Shown one piece after another: positions 60,321 to 64,000 of a stretch of 64,000 nt of DNA. The notes beneath the pieces are model-generated. The model was not told the origin of the DNA. It searched no databases and was given only the letters and a program-made list of their open reading frames with translations. Source of the DNA: JACDAN01 sp963834825. GTDB taxonomy: Bacteria > Actinomycetota > Thermoleophilia > Gaiellales > Gaiellaceae. Numbering within the stretch: position 1 is the first letter of the stretch; every line of letters begins with the position of its first letter. The DNA lies in assembly GCA_963834825.1 (NCBI GenBank), contig CAWICZ010000015.1, positions 395,592-459,591 on the forward strand. The letters run 5' to 3'. The position numbers and the translations under genes were made by a program.

Positions 60321-61482
60321 ACGCGTCGCCCTCTTTCTCGCCTTAGTTCTCGCCGCCGCAGGTCTCGCGGTCCTGGCGAGCTCGACTGCGGAGTCGGCCC
60401 CCACACGGGCCAACGCCTCCGGGATGCTGGTCGGCTTCTACGACGACGAGTCCGTCTTCGGCCGGACCGCCTGGGCCTTCACCCAGCTGAAGAGCCTGCG
60501 CGCCGGCGTCGTGCGGATCACGATCGACTGGTCCAGCGTCGCCAGGCGCCGGCCGGCGGCACCCGCCGATCCAGCCGATCCGGCCTACAACTGGACGGCG
60601 GTCGACAACGTCGTCACCGCGGCTCGCACGAACCGGATCGCCGTCGTGGCGGCAATCTTCGGCACGCCGCGCTGGGCCGGCCCGGGTAAGAACCGGATCC
60701 CGCGGCGGATCACCGATCTGCGGCTGTTCGCCTACGCAGCGGCCAAGCGATACAGCGGCACGTACCGCGTGAGGGACAGCGACGACGAGACTGCACCGGC
60801 CCGGACGATCCCGGCGATCAAGCGTTGGCTGGCCTGGAACGAGCCCAACAACCCCGTGTTCCTGCAGCCGCAGTGGAAGATGGTCAGCCGGCAGTGGCGC
60901 TCGCAGGCCGCGTACGACTACGCGAAGATCTGCGGCGCGGTCTACGCCGGCGTCCGCTCGACGCGCATCGTCGGTGAGAAGGTCGCCTGCGGCGCCACTG
61001 GGCCGCGTGGCAACGACGCGCCGCGCAGCTCGCGGCCGTCGACGTCACCGCTCGTCTTCATGACCTGGCTGCGCCGGGCGGGTCTCAAGAACTTCGACGC
61101 CTGGGCGCACCACCCGTACTACGGCAGCAAGATCGAGAAGCCGGCGACGGTGCCGAAGTCGAAGAAGAGCATCACGCTGGCCAACATCAACCTCATGATC
61201 CAGCAGCTCAATCGTTACTGGGGACGGAGCAAGCGCCTGTGGGTCACGGAATACGGCTACCAGACGAGTCCGCCGGACCGGCTGTTCGGCGTCTCCTACA
61301 CGACACAGGCCAGGTATGTCCACGAGGCCCTCGCGCTCGCGCGGAAGACCAGGCGGATCGACATGTTCGTCTGGTTCCTGATCCGCGACGAGCGGCGCCT
61401 CTCCGGCTGGCAATCCGGCGTCATCACGGCCAGAGGGGCCAGGAAGCCGGCATTCCGCGCCTTCCAGACGGCGCTGAGCTAG
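60313..61482 (+). CDS. Secreted clan-A glycoside hydrolase-like protein
   Basis: A 389-residue exported TIM-barrel enzyme. The signal peptide is VALFLALVLAAAGLAVLASS. VVRITIDWSSV, then the acid/base motif WLAWNEPNNPVFLQP (Glu near 177) and the nucleophile motif LWVTEYGYQTSP (Glu near 312) match the GH5/GH39-type clan. It may trim or edit the polysaccharide made by the locus. A long hairpin follows the stop. Confidence 0.83.
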   Translation: MFRRVALFLALVLAAAGLAVLASSTAESAPTRANASGMLVGFYDDESVFGRTAWAFTQLKSLRAGVVRITIDWSSVARRRPAAPADPADPAYNWTAVDNVVTAARTNRIAVVAAIFGTPRWAGPGKNRIPRRITDLRLFAYAAAKRYSGTYRVRDSDDETAPARTIPAIKRWLAWNEPNNPVFLQPQWKMVSRQWRSQAAYDYAKICGAVYAGVRSTRIVGEKVACGATGPRGNDAPRSSRPSTSPLVFMTWLRRAGLKNFDAWAHHPYYGSKIEKPATVPKSKKSITLANINLMIQQLNRYWGRSKRLWVTEYGYQTSPPDRLFGVSYTTQARYVHEALALARKTRRIDMFVWFLIRDERRLSGWQSGVITARGARKPAFRAFQTALS

Positions 61483-61494
61483 CGCGAGATTCCG

Positions 61495-61531
61495 TACTTC
61501 CGGCGCCCGTTTCCGACGGGCGCCGGAAGTA
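61495..61531. terminator. 16-bp perfect terminator hairpin
   Basis: TACTTCCGGCGCCCGT (61495-61510) pairs fully with ACGGGCGCCGGAAGTA (61516-61531) around TTCCG, 12 nt after the glycosidase stop. No T run follows. Its right end forms part of the -10-like TACCAT of the next gene, so termination and initiation are packed together. Confidence 0.7.
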
Positions 61532-61535
61532 CCAT
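61530..61535 (+). promoter_or_regulatory. Putative -10 (TACCAT) of the second sugar transferase
   Basis: TACCAT stands 6 nt before GTG 61542 and overlaps the hairpin end, a leaderless arrangement. Confidence 0.4.
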
Positions 61536-61541
61536 TGACAG

Positions 61542-63041
61542 GTGGCTACGAAGGAAGCGCCTTCGGGGCGGAAGGCCCCGTCTGCGCCGCCCCAGCTCGG
61601 CGACATCAGGGCCGGGCGGCCGTACATCCTCGGCAGTCCGGTCACGGCGTTCCTCCGCCGGACGGCGAGCATCGTCGCGCTGATCGTCCTCGACCTCTGC
61701 GGCCTCATCCTCGGTCTCTACTCGGCGCTGGTCCTGCGCTCGCTCGTCTACGGGGAGGACCTCCTCTGGGGCGCGCTGTGGCGCGTCGAGAGCGAGTGGC
61801 TGCCGTTCATCGTGCTCGTGATGCTGCTCGTCTTCTGGCGCGCCGGGCTCTACGCCGAACGCGACCGCCGCGCCGGCGGCGGCCGGATCGTCGGCTCGAT
61901 GATCCTCGTCGGCGTCGTCGCGCTCGTCTACGGGATCGCGACGAACCGCGATTTCGGCACCTACGGCCTGGCGCCGACGGCCGTCGTGCTCTCGATCCTC
62001 TTCATCGGACTGCTGCGGGCGAGCTACGACGTCGTCACCGCCGACCTACTCCGTTTCGCCGGCGTTCGGCGGCGCGCGGTCCTCGTCGGTGACGGCGAGG
62101 GCGTCGAGCACCTGCGCCGGGCGCTCGGCCGGGGCCGAGGCGGGATCGCCTACGACTTCCTCGGCGCAGTCGGGCCGTCGCCGGACGGGATCGCCCTGCC
62201 GTTCCTCGGCGGGCTCACCGAGCTGCCCAAGATCTTCACCGAACGCGACGTCGACGAGCTGATCATCGCCGAGACGGACTTCGACGACCGCGCGCTGCTC
62301 GAGATCGTCGAGCTCGCGCACCGCCGCGGCGTCCGCGTGCGCGTAGCGCCGACGACGGCCGACCTGCTGACCCAGCGAGCCGACTACGTCGCCGGGCAGG
62401 GCATCCCGCTGTTCGAGCTCCGCCCGCCGGCGTTCGTCGGCACGGACTGGCTCGTCAAGCGCACGTTCGACATCGTCGTCAGCCTCCTCGTCGTCGTGAT
62501 CGGGCTGCCGCTCTGGATCGCGATCGCGATCGCGATCAAGCTCGGCTCGCGGGGCCCGATCTTCTTCCGCGACCGCCGGGTGGGCCTGAACGAGCGCGAG
62601 TTCGAGATGATCAAGTTCCGGACGATGCGCGCGGGCGCATCCGACCTCCAGCCCCGGCTCGAGGCGGAGAACGAGGCGGAGGGGGCGCTGTTCAAGCTGC
62701 GCGACGACCCCCGAGTGACGCGCGTCGGCGCCTTCCTGCGGCGCTTCTCGCTCGACGAGGTGCCGCAGGTCCTGAACGTGCTGCGGGGAGAGATGAGCCT
62801 GGTCGGGCCGAGGCCGCTGCCGCTCCGCGACTACAAGCTCCTGGAGGACTGGCACCGCAAGCGCTACCTCGTCCTGCCGGGAATGACGGGCCTGTGGCAG
62901 ATCGCCGGCCGCTCGGACCTGAGCTTCGACGACCTCGTCCGCCTCGACTTCTACTACCTGGAGAACTGGTCGATCTGGCTGGACATCTCGATCCTGCTGC
63001 GGACGATCCCAGCAGTGATCGCGGGCCGCGGCGCGTACTGA
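61542..63041 (+). CDS. Polyprenyl glycosylphosphotransferase (WbaP/CpsE type, full length)
   Basis: A 499-residue initiating transferase with about five hydrophobic helices, a nucleotide-binding-like middle domain (AVLVGDGEGVEHLRRALGRG) and the C-terminal catalytic domain: GPIFFRDRRVGLNEREFEMI, KFRTM, FLRRFSLDEVPQVLNVLRG, GEMSLVGPRPLPL, LPGMTGLWQIAGRSDLSFDD, LDFYYLENWS. It starts a second lipid-linked glycan, or the same one with another sugar, beside the shorter transferase at 53296. Confidence 0.92.
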   Translation: MATKEAPSGRKAPSAPPQLGDIRAGRPYILGSPVTAFLRRTASIVALIVLDLCGLILGLYSALVLRSLVYGEDLLWGALWRVESEWLPFIVLVMLLVFWRAGLYAERDRRAGGGRIVGSMILVGVVALVYGIATNRDFGTYGLAPTAVVLSILFIGLLRASYDVVTADLLRFAGVRRRAVLVGDGEGVEHLRRALGRGRGGIAYDFLGAVGPSPDGIALPFLGGLTELPKIFTERDVDELIIAETDFDDRALLEIVELAHRRGVRVRVAPTTADLLTQRADYVAGQGIPLFELRPPAFVGTDWLVKRTFDIVVSLLVVVIGLPLWIAIAIAIKLGSRGPIFFRDRRVGLNEREFEMIKFRTMRAGASDLQPRLEAENEAEGALFKLRDDPRVTRVGAFLRRFSLDEVPQVLNVLRGEMSLVGPRPLPLRDYKLLEDWHRKRYLVLPGMTGLWQIAGRSDLSFDDLVRLDFYYLENWSIWLDISILLRTIPAVIAGRGAY

Positions 63042-63043
63042 TC

Positions 63044-63049
63044 TAAGGT
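63044..63049 (+). promoter_or_regulatory. Putative -10 (TAAGGT) of gmd
   Basis: TAAGGT lies 9 nt before ATG 63059 with no Shine-Dalgarno sequence, a leaderless arrangement. Confidence 0.35.
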
Positions 63050-63058
63050 CCCGCCGCG

Positions 63059-64000
63059 ATGGCGAGGCGCGCGCTCGTGACCGGGATCGGCGGGCAGGAC
63101 GGGTCTTACCTCGCCGAGCTGCTGCTCGGGCACGGCTATGACGTCTACGGGACGGTGCTCGGGTCTCCCGAGCGCTACGAGACGCTGGATGGCATCCGCG
63201 ACCGGATCACCTTCCTCGAGCTGGATCTGACGGACGGCGAGGCGGTCGTCTCGGCGATCCGCGAGCTCCGGCCCGACGAGACCTACCACCTGGCGTCGGT
63301 CTCGTTCGTGCCCGCGTCGTGGGAGGACCCGGTCGGCACGTCGACCTTCGCCGCAGCCTCGACCAGCGCCCTGCTGGACGCTCTCCGGCGCGAGCATCCG
63401 GAAGGCCGCTTCCTGAACGCCGCCTCGGGGGAGATCTTCGGCGCCCCGGAGGAGGTGCCGCAGAGCGAGCGAACGCCGGTCGCGCCGATCACGCCGTACG
63501 GCGCCGGCAAGGCGTTCGCCCACTTCCTGACCGGCGCCTTCCGCCGGCACTACGGGCTGCACGCCTCGTCGGCGATCCTCTTCAACCACGAGTCGCCGCG
63601 CCGTCCCGAGCAGTTCCTGACCCGCAAGGTCAGCCGCGGCGCGGCGGCGATCAGCCTCGGGCTCGAGCAGGAGCTGCGGCTCGGCGACCTCTCGGCGCAG
63701 CGGGACTGGGGCTTCGCCGGCGACTACGTCCGGGCGATGTGGATGATCCTCCAGGCCGACGAGCCGGACGACTACGTCGTCGCGACGGGGGAGGCGCACA
63801 CCGTCGAAGAGTTCGTCGCCGCCGCGTTCGAGCACGTCGGGCTCGACTGGCGCGAGCACGTCCGCTTCGACGAGGAGTTCGCGCGGGGCGCGAGCGATGC
63901 GCCGGCGCTCGTCGGTGACCCGTCGAAGATCCGCGAGCGGCTCGGCTGGAAGCCCGAGGTGCGATTCGACGAGCTCGTGAAGATGCTCGTGGACGCCGAC
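63059..64000 (+). CDS. gmd: GDP-mannose 4,6-dehydratase (3' end outside window)
   Basis: The frame stays open to the right edge (314 codons). TGIGGQDGSYLAELLLGHGY binds NADP, DLTDGEAVVSAIRELRPDET follows, the catalytic region is AASGEIFG with PYGAGKAFAH (YxxxK), and ILFNHESPRRPEQFLTRKVS is the hallmark of Gmd. RDWGFAGDYVRAMWMIL is also conserved. It forms GDP-4-keto-6-deoxymannose, precursor of fucose, rhamnose or perosamine. The usual Thr/Ser-Ser-Glu triad reads Ala-Ser-Gly-Glu, a small change of note. Confidence 0.9.
   Translation, partial: MARRALVTGIGGQDGSYLAELLLGHGYDVYGTVLGSPERYETLDGIRDRITFLELDLTDGEAVVSAIRELRPDETYHLASVSFVPASWEDPVGTSTFAAASTSALLDALRREHPEGRFLNAASGEIFGAPEEVPQSERTPVAPITPYGAGKAFAHFLTGAFRRHYGLHASSAILFNHESPRRPEQFLTRKVSRGAAAISLGLEQELRLGDLSAQRDWGFAGDYVRAMWMILQADEPDDYVVATGEAHTVEEFVAAAFEHVGLDWREHVRFDEEFARGASDAPALVGDPSKIRERLGWKPEVRFDELVKMLVDAD

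Overview
The window comes from a high-GC bacterium with GTG and TTG starts, dense 4-nt stop/start overlaps, MarR, ArsR, TetR and DtxR regulators and many apparently leaderless promoters. This fits an actinobacterium; the class Thermoleophilia (Solirubrobacterales or Gaiellales) is my inference from gene content and style, not a search result. No rRNA, tRNA, CRISPR array, complete insertion sequence or prophage was recognised.

Region 1 (1-11.5 kb) is a sulfur operon. A LysR regulator (cut by the left edge) and a maleylacetate-reductase-like Fe-ADH family enzyme precede an aspartate-oxidase/fumarate-reductase-like flavoprotein, both subunits of a class I fumarase, phosphosulfolactate synthase (ComA), an iron-sulfur APS reductase (CysH), APS kinase, ATP sulfurylase and a sulfate ABC transporter (Sbp-CysT-CysW-CysA). 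The layout predicts sulfate import, reduction to sulfite and addition of sulfite to phosphoenolpyruvate to make a C3 sulfonate. No sulfite reductase and no ComB phosphatase are present. The fumarase and flavoprotein are candidates for enzymes acting on sulfonate analogues of malate, fumarate and succinate.

Region 2 (11.5-26.4 kb) is mixed. It holds secreted proteins of unclear role, a membrane glycosyltransferase with an O-antigen-ligase-like partner, a PIG-L deacetylase, small regulator/SRPBCC pairs, and a metal module: a DtxR/MntR-type regulator divergent from a multicopper oxidase, a ZIP transporter and a cupredoxin. A 20-bp palindrome lies on a leaderless promoter between the regulator and the oxidase. 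A secreted collagen-like/lamin-tail protein closes the region.

Region 3 (26.3-64 kb) is a long surface-polysaccharide locus interrupted by a few unrelated genes: an orphan DppB-type permease, two SSI-like lipoproteins, a TetR/MFS efflux pair and an eIF2B-like protein. It encodes a flippase, two polyprenyl-phosphate sugar transferases, an O-antigen ligase, a Wzz-like co-polymerase, many GT2 and GT4 glycosyltransferases, nucleotide-sugar enzymes (RmlB-like, UDP-xylose-synthase-like, Gmd), three sugar-aminotransferase-type PLP domains, methyl- and deacetyl-modifying enzymes and a secreted glycosidase. Unusually it also has four ATP-grasp ligases and an aminotransferase fused to a FemAB-like acyltransferase, which suggests amino-sugars carrying amide-linked acyl or aminoacyl groups.

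At least ten coding sequences are interrupted by single-base frameshifts while protein similarity continues across the break, nearly always with one extra base. This looks more like assembly or read error than decay. These genes are given as one entry each, with the break position stated.
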